This document shows, piece by piece, positions 1 through 6,045 of a stretch of DNA of 7,489 nucleotides. Where the stretch lies: positions 1-7,489 of the forward strand of contig JAKPRU010000162.1 of the NCBI GenBank assembly GCA_029557025.1, in the 5' to 3' direction. The DNA comes from Candidatus Omnitrophota bacterium. GTDB taxonomy: Bacteria > Hinthialibacterota > Hinthialibacteria > Hinthialibacterales > JAKPRU01. Position numbers and translations under genes: made by a program. Position 1 is the stretch's first letter; each line of letters begins with the position of its first letter. A model generated the notes under the pieces. It saw only the letters and a program-made list of their open reading frames with translations. It did not search any database and was not told the origin of the DNA.

Positions 1-917
1 GCCAGGTATTCCGCGATCTTCAATGGAGATTTGCACACGGTGGCTGCGTTTTCTTCAAATGAGGCCACGCAAACTGTAGCCGCTGCCAGGTATCGCGGAA
101 CCTCCTCATGCGGCACATATCCCAGCAGCCGAATACACTTCCCCCACGGAATTCTATCACAAAACCGCCTCAATTCCTCCAATCCTTTGCCGCCACCCAC
201 AATCCACAGCACGGCATCGGGATGTTTCGGGTAAACGAATTCCATGCTTCGCGCGGCCAGTTCCCCATACGCCGCTCCTTCGAGTTGCCCCAGGTAAAGC
301 ACAATGGGGGTGTTCTCATCCGCGCCGTGTTTTCTTCGTATATCGGCGGCATTTTCCCCAGGGGCGAAATGCTCCAGGTTTGCGCCGACCGGCGCCCACC
401 ACATCCGGTCCTGCGGAAATCCGCACTGAATCGCCAATTGCCGGACACCCTCGCTTGAATAGGTTAGCGTATCGACAAAAGACGGCATCCGACGTTCCCA
501 AATCGCCGTCTTGTGACGGACCAGAACATCCTCGCAAACAATCCGCGAAATCGCCGTCTCATAATCATCCCAATCATAGTGAACCGGCAAATCCAGGAGG
601 TACGCCGCCCACAGGCAGGGAACAACGGCTACCGGAAAACACTTCTGTACATGAACGATATCCGCATGGCGCGCCAGATCCATGACCTGCCGAGTGTTTC
701 GGTAGAGATCACTGTTTCGGACACCGAGCCGATGAACGGCGATATGTTCCGGAAAATGCTCGTGGACCGGTTTCTCATGCGGTTCCACTTTCCGTTTCGG
801 TACATAGCCCAACGTCACAGAATGCCCGCGCAAAGCCAGGTGTTTAGCCGATTCGAGAATGCGAATGGTCCAGGGATCATAGTCCATATCATGGGGATGA
901 AGCATTAATATGTTCAT
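1..917 (-). CDS. GT4-type glycosyltransferase, C-terminus cut by window edge
   Basis: Reading from 917 down gives 305 uninterrupted codons that run off the left edge. The protein begins MNILMLHPHDMDYDPWTIR, the usual N-terminal beta-strand of a GT-B fold. It continues with HVQK (89-92), a linker segment PVGANLEHF (176-184), the start of the C-terminal Rossmann domain VLYLGQLEG (206-214), WIVGGG (238-243), GYVPHEEVPRYLAA (266 onward) and KSPLKIAEYL (296-305). The last is the conserved nucleotide-sugar-binding helix of GT4 retaining glycosyltransferases. The family transfers a sugar from an activated donor to glycans, lipids or proteins in the cytoplasm; donor and acceptor cannot be read from the sequence. 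Perhaps 60-100 residues are missing. There is no Shine-Dalgarno before the ATG, which sits 6 bp after the stop of the SAM hydrolase gene, so translational coupling is likely. Met5 (905) is an alternative start. Confidence 0.86.
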   Translation of the reverse strand, partial: MNILMLHPHDMDYDPWTIRILESAKHLALRGHSVTLGYVPKRKVEPHEKPVHEHFPEHIAVHRLGVRNSDLYRNTRQVMDLARHADIVHVQKCFPVAVVPCLWAAYLLDLPVHYDWDDYETAISRIVCEDVLVRHKTAIWERRMPSFVDTLTYSSEGVRQLAIQCGFPQDRMWWAPVGANLEHFAPGENAADIRRKHGADENTPIVLYLGQLEGAAYGELAARSMEFVYPKHPDAVLWIVGGGKGLEELRRFCDRIPWGKCIRLLGYVPHEEVPRYLAAATVCVASFEENAATVCKSPLKIAEYL

Positions 918-923
918 GGGATT

Positions 924-1742
924 TCAGGACAGACTGATCGTTACCCGATCTCGGATAACAGCGTTCAGGACCCGGTCGGCTCGTCCCAGGTTAATCGCTA
1001 TCTCAAGCCGTCCGTACCCGTCGAATACAACAACCGGGAATCCTTCCTCTACGGCACTGTAGCAATCCGAGATACCGTAAATGCACGTCGTACCCAATCG
1101 GATAACCGTCTCGCTTGGCGTGGCATTACGCTCCTTCAACCATTCAAGAAGTGCATTCCGTTTGATTGTCGTGACCAGGTTTCCGAAACGGTCAATATAG
1201 ATGATTTCAGACTGGATCTCCTTTTTTCCGTAGTCTATCAATGGGGGCGGCAGCAAAACAGCCGGTTTCTCCCGTGGCGGTCCTACGCGATCCAAATCCC
1301 CGCCGGTCGCCAGAAATGCCGCAAGCGGCGCGAAAATATCCCTGCCGTGAAAAGTACCGGAGATATCATTCAACCAAAGCGCCCGGTTCTCCGCAACGAC
1401 TAACCGGCACGGCTCGGCACGGTCGGCCCAGAGTAACGAAAGAATCCCGTTGTCCGGACAAAGGATTCGCTGCCCCCGCGTTTCAAAAACCAACACGTCC
1501 CGCGCCGTTCCGACACCGGGATCGACTACAACAGTGTGAACCGTCCCCTCCGGAAAATACGAACAGGCCCATTCAACTAAAAAGCCTGCCCCGCTTATGT
1601 CGAACGGGCGAATGTCATGAGAAATGTCGATGAGAGGAGCCTGCGGCGCACGTGCCGCGATCACGCCTTTCATTACGCCGACAAAGCCGTCCCGGAGGCC
1701 GAAATCCGTAGTGAGTGTAATGATGTTGGCGGAGGCGGTCAC
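924..1742 (-). CDS. SAM hydrolase / SAM-hydroxide adenosyltransferase (DUF62 family)
   Basis: 272 residues, the usual length for this family. The family attacks S-adenosylmethionine with water/hydroxide to give adenosine and methionine, and is related to the fluorinase and chlorinase. Visible motifs are ITLTTDFGLRDGFVGVMKG near the N-terminus (Asp13 in TTDFG), SHDIRPFD (41-48), VVVDPGVG (71-78) followed by an Arg, GTFHGRDIFAP, and in the C-terminal beta domain YIDRFGNLVTTI. All are conserved family signatures. The start is a GTG at 1742 that overlaps the TAG stop of the kinase gene (TAGTG); a weak GGAA lies 8 nt upstream. The frame stays open upstream to 2162, but that part overlaps the kinase gene and shows no family match, so I reject the longer ATG start. 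No signal peptide, hence cytoplasmic. The halide-specific activity is not supported; hydrolase is the default for the family. Its role here, perhaps SAM or methionine turnover, is inference. Confidence 0.9.
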   Translation of the reverse strand: MTASANIITLTTDFGLRDGFVGVMKGVIAARAPQAPLIDISHDIRPFDISGAGFLVEWACSYFPEGTVHTVVVDPGVGTARDVLVFETRGQRILCPDNGILSLLWADRAEPCRLVVAENRALWLNDISGTFHGRDIFAPLAAFLATGGDLDRVGPPREKPAVLLPPPLIDYGKKEIQSEIIYIDRFGNLVTTIKRNALLEWLKERNATPSETVIRLGTTCIYGISDCYSAVEEGFPVVVFDGYGRLEIAINLGRADRVLNAVIRDRVTISLS

Positions 1743-2968
1743 TATTCTGTTTCCGTGGCGGCGGGAAAGGCCGCATGTTCCAGTAATTTTGTCGGTTCGG
1801 GGGCCATGGGCAGGGAGACAATCACTTGGGTCCCCTGGCCGATCCGACTTCGAATATTGACATCCCCATGGTGTTCGTGGACAATCCGGCTGACAATCAT
1901 CAGTCCCAGGCCGGTCCCGCCCTCTCGCGTAGTGAAATACGGCTCGAATACTTTCTGCATATCGCTGTCGAGAATACCCGCTCCGGTATCGGTGAAGATG
2001 AAATTGACCTGTCCCTCTTCCGAAACCAGTGTGATCGTCACTCGTCGTTCGCCCGGCCCTCGCCCTTCCTCCAGGAGGGTTTGCGAAGCTTCTTTGATCG
2101 CATCGACGGCGTTCTTGAGAATGTTGATAAAGGCCTGTTTGAGTTGAACGGGATCTCCACAAATTTCAGGGACCTCGCCTTCCTCATGCACAATCACCTC
2201 GATTCCCTCGTTCTCCAGGTCGGGACGCATCAGGGCGAGCGTATCTGTAATCAGGGAGCGCGGCGACAGGCGAATGAAGGAAGCCGCATCGCTCCGAGCG
2301 GCGTTCAGGAACGACGTAAGGACATTATTTAAACGTTTGATCTCATTTTCGAGAACGCCCAGGATTTCCATTGTTTCACCATCCTGCTCCTCGCTTCGCC
2401 GCAGTTTGCGCCGCAGCAGTTGCAGATGGATGGAAAGGGAGTTGAGCGGATTGCGAATCTCATGCGACATACCCGCGGTCAGGGTAGAAAGTGACGCCAG
2501 TTTTTCCGCATGTCGAAGGCGCTCCTCCACGCGGCGTTCCTCCGTTCGATCCACAAACAGCAGGAGGATCGCAAATTCATTCCGGGGCAGGTGGAGCGGC
2601 ACGACATTGGTTTCCAGGTAGATCTCTCGATCCTCCATGCGCAGGAACAGTTCGCGATGCAGATTCCCTTCCAGGGCGTGAAAACCTTCTTCGCAGAGTT
2701 GAAGAATGCGCCGGTTCCGGATGATTCTCTGCGCCGGTTTGCCCAACACCTCGTCAATATCCTCCACACCGAACAGGTCCGCAGCAGCTCGGTTCAGATA
2801 TGACACGGTCATGTCCGATCCGATTACCGCCATCCCCTCCATCATGCTGTCAAAAATAAAACGCAGCAGATCGCGTTCCTCGGCCACTTCCACAAGGTAA
2901 TCCACGACCTGCTGCTTGTCGATCTTCTCGGTATGATCCAGAAGACGGCTGAGAAAAGAACTTTTCAT
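1742..2968 (-). CDS. soluble PAS-domain sensor histidine kinase (NtrB-like architecture)
   Basis: 408 residues. Order: an N-terminal helix (about 1-30), a PAS domain (about 31-140, with MMEGMAVIGSDMTVSYLNRA typical of the fold), a short coiled linker (RTEERRVEERLRHAEKLASL), a HisKA dimerisation domain with H-box AGMSHEIRNPLNSL and phospho-acceptor His169, and an HATPase_c domain with N-box INILKNAVDAI (Asn286), G1 box DTGAGI (327-332), F-box VFEPYFTT and G2 box GGTGLGL (350-356). All catalytic boxes are intact. There are no membrane segments, so it should sense a cytoplasmic signal through PAS. No PAS cofactor residue is obvious. No response-regulator gene is adjacent, so it is an orphan within this window. 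An AAGG lies only 2 nt before the ATG, so initiation may be weak or coupled. It lies 76 bp downstream of the protease gene and overlaps the SAM hydrolase gene, consistent with one operon. Confidence 0.93.
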   Translation of the reverse strand: MKSSFLSRLLDHTEKIDKQQVVDYLVEVAEERDLLRFIFDSMMEGMAVIGSDMTVSYLNRAAADLFGVEDIDEVLGKPAQRIIRNRRILQLCEEGFHALEGNLHRELFLRMEDREIYLETNVVPLHLPRNEFAILLLFVDRTEERRVEERLRHAEKLASLSTLTAGMSHEIRNPLNSLSIHLQLLRRKLRRSEEQDGETMEILGVLENEIKRLNNVLTSFLNAARSDAASFIRLSPRSLITDTLALMRPDLENEGIEVIVHEEGEVPEICGDPVQLKQAFINILKNAVDAIKEASQTLLEEGRGPGERRVTITLVSEEGQVNFIFTDTGAGILDSDMQKVFEPYFTTREGGTGLGLMIVSRIVHEHHGDVNIRSRIGQGTQVIVSLPMAPEPTKLLEHAAFPAATETE

Positions 2969-3044
2969 GGCCTTGTCAACATGCGAAATCCGTGATGTTT
3001 ATTCCAATGGTAGATGGAACTACTCGGAAGAGCAACCGAAAGGG

Positions 3045-3968
3045 TTATTCGGGCACTTCTTGCGGGGCCGCTTTGATCCATCCGAGTCGGAAAGAAAAAT
3101 GCAGGAACGGAATCATCGCCACCAGAAGGACAACCGTGATAAGGCCGTCATACAACTGCGACCCGCCAAAAAGAAGCGGCGATATGTTATCTGCACGATC
3201 GCATATCCTCTTGGAGAATTGAATAACAAACACCCAGCCTGTATGAAGCCCGATTGCCACGTAAATATCGCGGCTCAGAAGGACAGATACGCACAACACA
3301 ATGCTGACCAGAACAAGACCGGTAAAATCCGGGAACAACTGGAATCGCTCCCACCAACCTTGGAGCAACTCCCAAGCCGCCAGGGGGCCCACCCACAGGG
3401 AATTCCGCGGAATCTCGGAATGTCCGGTGCGAAAATAATGTAATGCGGCGAAAATCAGGCTGGTTCCGATTACCGCCACGCTTTCTCTCGTCCGTCTCAA
3501 AAACGCATGGAAAAGCAGCCCCCGGAATACAATCTCTTCCAGAATCCCCACAACAACCGCTGTGCAGAGACTTCTTATGAGCGCCACCAACACAAAAGAT
3601 AAAGTCAACGTGCGGTCCGGTTCGAGAATCCGGTGCCCGGCAGCCAAGGCAGCCGATTGAAGCAGGGCCAAACCAAGAACACCCATCCAAATACCCGCGA
3701 CCAAGTTGTCTTTCCAGGATGAGTGCCTCCTCAAGCCGATTTCCGAGGCCGGTGGAATGGCCAACCGGCGACGACACAGATACAGACCCGCAAGAAACAT
3801 CACCACAACCAGGCGACGAAAAACCTTCGCGGGGTCGTATTCGCGTAATCCTTCCAGAAGAGGAAGAGAATCAACCAGGCGGAGGGTGAACGGGGAAAGT
3901 AGACTCGCCGTGAAAAAGGCGAGGATCCCTGCGAGCATGACGTGAAAAAACAAGTGGCGATTCCGCAT
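3045..3968 (-). CDS. CPBP-family intramembrane metalloprotease-like protein (Rce1/CAAX-type)
   Basis: 307 residues and strongly hydrophobic, with about seven to eight predicted membrane segments beginning at HLFFHVMLAGILAFFTASLL. The family hallmarks are present: EEIVFRGLL (Glu144, Glu145, Arg149), FAALHY (Phe173, His177) and GLHTGWVF (His242). In CPBP proteins these form the catalytic glutamate/histidine site inside the membrane. The family includes Rce1-type prenyl-protein peptidases and bacterial proteins of varied function (bacteriocin immunity, protein processing, some in exopolysaccharide or exosortase loci). The substrate here is unknown. The long stretch between the second and third motifs resembles the subgroup ending in GLHxGWVF. 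I chose the ATG at 3968 because AAGGA lies 7 nt upstream. A longer frame to an ATG at 4022 would add 18 residues read through a repeat element and is rejected. It is probably the first gene of the minus-strand operon. Confidence 0.86.
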   Translation of the reverse strand: MRNRHLFFHVMLAGILAFFTASLLSPFTLRLVDSLPLLEGLREYDPAKVFRRLVVVMFLAGLYLCRRRLAIPPASEIGLRRHSSWKDNLVAGIWMGVLGLALLQSAALAAGHRILEPDRTLTLSFVLVALIRSLCTAVVVGILEEIVFRGLLFHAFLRRTRESVAVIGTSLIFAALHYFRTGHSEIPRNSLWVGPLAAWELLQGWWERFQLFPDFTGLVLVSIVLCVSVLLSRDIYVAIGLHTGWVFVIQFSKRICDRADNISPLLFGGSQLYDGLITVVLLVAMIPFLHFSFRLGWIKAAPQEVPE

Positions 3969-3977
3969 TCGCGATTC

Positions 3978-4071
3978 CTTGGATTGCGGGAGCGTCAGCT
4001 CCCGCCTTATTGGTTCGCACACTATATCTCAACCACGTAAAAGGCGGGAGCTGACGCTCCCGCAATCCAAG
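3978..4071. repeat. REPIN-like element: two inverted REP palindromes
   Basis: Positions 3978-4008 and 4041-4071 are perfect reverse complements (31 bp) separated by 32 nt. Each arm is itself a palindrome: GCGGGAGC, a 4-nt loop (GTCA on one arm, TGAC on the other), then GCTCCCGC (3986-4005 and 4044-4063). Two opposed REP units with a short spacer is the architecture of a REPIN (BIME-like) element. Such elements are non-autonomous, extragenic and mobilised by RAYT transposases encoded elsewhere in the genome. No transposase or flanking target-site duplication is seen here. The element fills nearly the whole gap between the porin terminator and the protease start. It could form either two small hairpins or one long stem. 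Confidence 0.82.
4021..4026 (-). promoter_or_regulatory. possible -10 element inside the REPIN spacer
   Basis: On the minus strand the spacer between the two REP arms reads TATAGT, close to the sigma70 -10 consensus. No matching -35 lies 16-18 bp upstream, where the sequence is the GC-rich REP arm. It is listed because it is the best promoter-like site in the roughly 110 bp between the porin terminator and the protease gene. It may be fortuitous. Confidence 0.2.
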
Positions 4072-4080
4072 CTCATCCAA

Positions 4081-4114
4081 CAAAACGGGGAGCAACCGTT
4101 CGGCTGCTCCCCGT
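4081..4114 (-). terminator. Rho-independent terminator of the porin gene
   Basis: On the minus strand a perfect 10-bp stem, ACGGGGAGCA paired with TGCTCCCCGT, encloses a 10-nt loop and is followed by TTTTGTT. It starts about 22 nt after the porin stop codon, the expected place. The U tract is short (four T, G, then two T), so some read-through into the minus-strand protease operon is possible. Confidence 0.86.
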
Positions 4115-4136
4115 CCAGAGACTTAAGAGTCGACGA

Positions 4137-5552
4137 TTAGAAGGCCACTTTCACACCAGTTCGGATGAAATAGGCTTCGTCGTCTTCACGCGTAGCGCTC
4201 ATCCCTTCAATGGCATCCCCCGGCCAGAAGACACCGCCGCCAACAAATGTCGCGACGGATTCATTGAATGCGTAATTCAGCTGGACATCCACCTCAAATC
4301 CGAGATCGTCATCTTCGGCAACACCCCAACCACGCCCGGCCAGATCAGGTTGAACGATATCTTCATCCTGATCCATCAGGAAGTAATACCAGTCGGCATC
4401 GAGACCCCACTGTTCGTTGAAGTCAACACCAGTGGTTATGTGGAAGATATGAGCGTTGGTAAAGATGAAGCTGTTGGCGATTTCACCGTATACTTTGCCT
4501 TCAAACGGCAGGTAAGCGCCTTCGAAGTCCTCATCCTGAGCGCCGGGGACGTTGTCTTCATCACCTTGCAACCAAGTGTAGATGAATCCGATCTCCGGCT
4601 TGTAAGCCATGTCAGGATGATAGTTCAAACCGGCTTCTACCGCCAATCCTTCGATGTCACCATCATCATCACCAGGAGTGGTACATATGACATCGCCAAA
4701 CCCGGGGATGAATCCAGCGGAATTCTCAAGTTCGCCCAAACCATAGGATACTTCCGCTTTGTAGGAGAGTTGTTCCGGAAGGATATCGCCCGCGGCGCGG
4801 AGGCCAATGAGGTAGTGGTCGATATCACCACCGTTCAATTCGGTGTAATCCGCATTCGTGTAAGCGAAATACGCGTCGAACTGGTGGCCTTCCAGCCCGA
4901 TGTATGAAGCATTGATGCCCCATGTGCTCAGGTCGGCATTGGTCTCAAAAGGATCATCAACCGCTTGGGCATAAAAAGCATCGATCACGGCCGAGTCCAT
5001 GTCGTACTCGAGCAGGATGGCATCAAACGGATCGATTTCCCATGTGCCAATCTGCGAAATATCAATCGGAGACATCGCGTTACCGTCACCAAACCACATT
5101 GAGCTACCCCAGAAACGGTTAAAATTATCCGCTTTGGGATTATCGCCGAAGTTGATGAACATACGGCCCATTTTGACACTCAGGGGAGTGTCATAAACAT
5201 TGGCAATCGAAACGAACGCTTCTTCGAGGAAAACATCCAAATCGCTGAAGTTTCCATCGTCGAAAGCATTTTCGTTCTCAATTGATTCCATATCCCGGTC
5301 TGCCTCAAGGCTGATCCGGACCATAACGTTGTCTTCCAAGTCCGCCTGGAACCACAGATGGGCTTCCGTGCGGAGGAAATCCGTCTCGTCACCAAGACCG
5401 GATGCGTCATCACTGAAATCGCCGGTGTTGTCACTGGCGAAGAACAGGAGCATCAAATCGCCACCGATATCCATATTACTGATGTCTGCGCGGGCCATGC
5501 CCGGAAACATCACAACAGCGGCAACAAGTGCGAGAAGTGTATAGCGCTTCAT
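4137..5552 (-). CDS. acidic outer-membrane beta-barrel protein, porin-like (distant alginate-export/porin type)
   Basis: 471 residues. A Sec signal peptide MKRYTLLALVAAVVMFPGMARA ends in ARA, with predicted cleavage before Asp23. The mature part has alternating-hydrophobic strands and frequent aromatic residues, such as EAHLWFQADL, VMVRISLEAD, KMGRMFINFGDN, HQFDAYFAYTN, YKAEVSYGLG and QLNYAFNES, and ends in GVKVAF with the C-terminal Phe read by the BAM machinery. The GRMFINFGDN segment resembles the conserved GRQ-type strand of alginate-export-like and other 16-18-stranded porins, but I cannot assign a substrate. By my count the mature protein has 92 Asp+Glu against 15 Lys+Arg. Asp-rich loops such as PGDDDGD and DQDEDIVQPD could bind divalent cations. 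That charge argues against an anion or alginate channel. A perfect AAGGAGG lies 8 nt before the ATG. Single-gene transcription unit with its own promoter and terminator. Confidence 0.85.
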   Translation of the reverse strand: MKRYTLLALVAAVVMFPGMARADISNMDIGGDLMLLFFASDNTGDFSDDASGLGDETDFLRTEAHLWFQADLEDNVMVRISLEADRDMESIENENAFDDGNFSDLDVFLEEAFVSIANVYDTPLSVKMGRMFINFGDNPKADNFNRFWGSSMWFGDGNAMSPIDISQIGTWEIDPFDAILLEYDMDSAVIDAFYAQAVDDPFETNADLSTWGINASYIGLEGHQFDAYFAYTNADYTELNGGDIDHYLIGLRAAGDILPEQLSYKAEVSYGLGELENSAGFIPGFGDVICTTPGDDDGDIEGLAVEAGLNYHPDMAYKPEIGFIYTWLQGDEDNVPGAQDEDFEGAYLPFEGKVYGEIANSFIFTNAHIFHITTGVDFNEQWGLDADWYYFLMDQDEDIVQPDLAGRGWGVAEDDDLGFEVDVQLNYAFNESVATFVGGGVFWPGDAIEGMSATREDDEAYFIRTGVKVAF

Positions 5553-5600
5553 GAATCAGTCCTCCTTGTCGAGTTTTAGGTCTGTTGTGTTTCTTTTTTC

Positions 5601-5639
5601 GACCTTAAGGTTTTTGAGCCTCTTTCTCAACCTAAGGTC
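5601..5639. other. imperfect long hairpin in the porin leader; reads as an intrinsic terminator on the plus strand
   Basis: GACCTTA (5601-5607) pairs perfectly with TAAGGTC (5633-5639). Inside, GGTT pairs with AACC and GAG with CTC around a 7-nt loop, giving about 14 bp with small bulges. On the plus strand it is followed by TTTTTTG, as in a Rho-independent terminator. On the minus strand it is a leader hairpin of the porin transcript. It might block antisense transcription running out of the porin region towards the NHL gene. It includes the palindrome ACCTTAAGGT (5602-5611), which could also be an operator. Confidence 0.45.
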
Positions 5640-5727
5640 TTTTTTGTTCTATCGCTATGCTGTCAAGCAAGAGGCAACTCTTTCGCGGCCTGCAGTCTTC
5701 TCGATCCCCCTTTCTTGGCCAGAGTCA

Positions 5728-5751
5728 TGTCGGACATACTCCCATCCGACA
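5728..5751 (-). promoter_or_regulatory. inverted repeat at the predicted porin transcription start
   Basis: TGTCGGA (5728-5734) and TCCGACA (5745-5751) form a perfect 7-bp stem with a 10-nt loop. The predicted start site (about 5750) falls at its edge. It could be a 5'-terminal stem-loop that protects the mRNA, as known for ompA-type messages, or a repressor site overlapping +1. Confidence 0.4.
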
Positions 5752-5756
5752 ACAAC

Positions 5757-5786
5757 ATTGTAATAGACGGTTCCCTTACAAGTCAA
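5757..5786 (-). promoter_or_regulatory. sigma70-like promoter for the porin gene
   Basis: On the minus strand TTGACT (5786-5781, 5 of 6 to consensus) is followed after 18 bp by TACAAT (5762-5757, 5 of 6). The predicted start is near 5750, about 200 nt before the porin ATG. A second TTGACA at 5666-5661, nearer the gene, has no convincing -10. Confidence 0.55.
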
Positions 5787-5964
5787 GAGCTGAATGCAAA
5801 AAACTTCTCAAAAAATTGCTGAATGTGGTATTTACGCCACAGTTATGTAAGTCCAGTGCTATCAACATGTTATCTATGATTTGCGGCAGACATCCGGAAA
5901 ATTGACGGTGAAAATGAAAGATTTTTGGGCTGAATTCTCTCACTTCAATCCACGGAAAATCGTT
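5787..5964. other. intergenic stretch between the divergent promoters; no gene seen
   Basis: AT-rich sequence lying between the minus-strand porin promoter and the plus-strand promoter. Open frames crossing it lack ribosome sites and resemble no protein. Only small symmetric motifs are visible: TGTGG/CCACA around 5824-5841 and the 8-bp palindrome AACATGTT at 5864-5871. It may carry regulator sites shared by the two divergent genes, but nothing identifies one. Confidence 0.5.
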
Positions 5965-5994
5965 TTGAAATTGCAGTCTGGAGTCGGGTAATAT
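5965..5994 (+). promoter_or_regulatory. sigma70-like promoter for the NHL lipoprotein gene
   Basis: TTGAAA (5965-5970) and TAATAT (5989-5994) are separated by 18 bp. The predicted start is near 6001, giving a leader of about 216 nt before the ATG at 6217. A small TATCT/AGATA hairpin (6002-6015) begins at the predicted 5' end. Confidence 0.55.
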
Positions 5995-6045
5995 GGGTTT
6001 TTATCTTGGGAGATATAACTGGTATTCTGTCTGGGGAGAACAAAG

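Larger units (their letters stand above)
5553..5756 (-). other. structured 5' leader of the porin mRNA
   Basis: If transcription starts near 5750, the porin mRNA has a leader of about 198 nt. It contains a hairpin at the predicted 5' end (5728-5751), a small AAGAG/CTCTT hairpin (5669-5682) and a larger imperfect hairpin (5601-5639), then an isolated TTAGGTCT (plus-strand reading, 5576-5583) and the AAGGAGG ribosome site (5561-5567). Open frames here on the plus strand have no ribosome site or recognisable protein, so I see no gene. Whether the leader is regulatory is inference. Confidence 0.45.

Noticed and set aside
170..448. Minus-strand frame of 92 residues inside the glycosyltransferase gene
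   Set aside because: It is out of frame with the GT4 coding sequence, which accounts for every conserved motif in this region.
1617..2147. 176-residue plus-strand frame opposite the kinase and SAM hydrolase genes
   Set aside because: Antisense shadow of two well-supported genes, with no ribosome site or domain.
1743..2162. Upstream extension of the SAM hydrolase frame to an ATG at 2162
   Set aside because: It lies entirely within the kinase ATPase-domain coding region in another frame and shows no family similarity; family homology begins right after the GTG at 1742.
4350..4907. 185-residue plus-strand frame opposite the porin gene
   Set aside because: Antisense shadow produced by the skewed codon use of the acidic porin; no start signals or recognisable domain.
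5661..5666. TTGACA on the minus strand as the porin -35 element
   Set aside because: The -10 position 17 bp downstream reads AAAAGA, a poor match; the TTGACT/TACAAT pair further upstream is better.
5551..5905. Two plus-strand frames (70 and 82 residues) in the porin upstream region
   Set aside because: No ribosome sites, composition unlike proteins, and they cross the promoter and hairpins of the porin gene.
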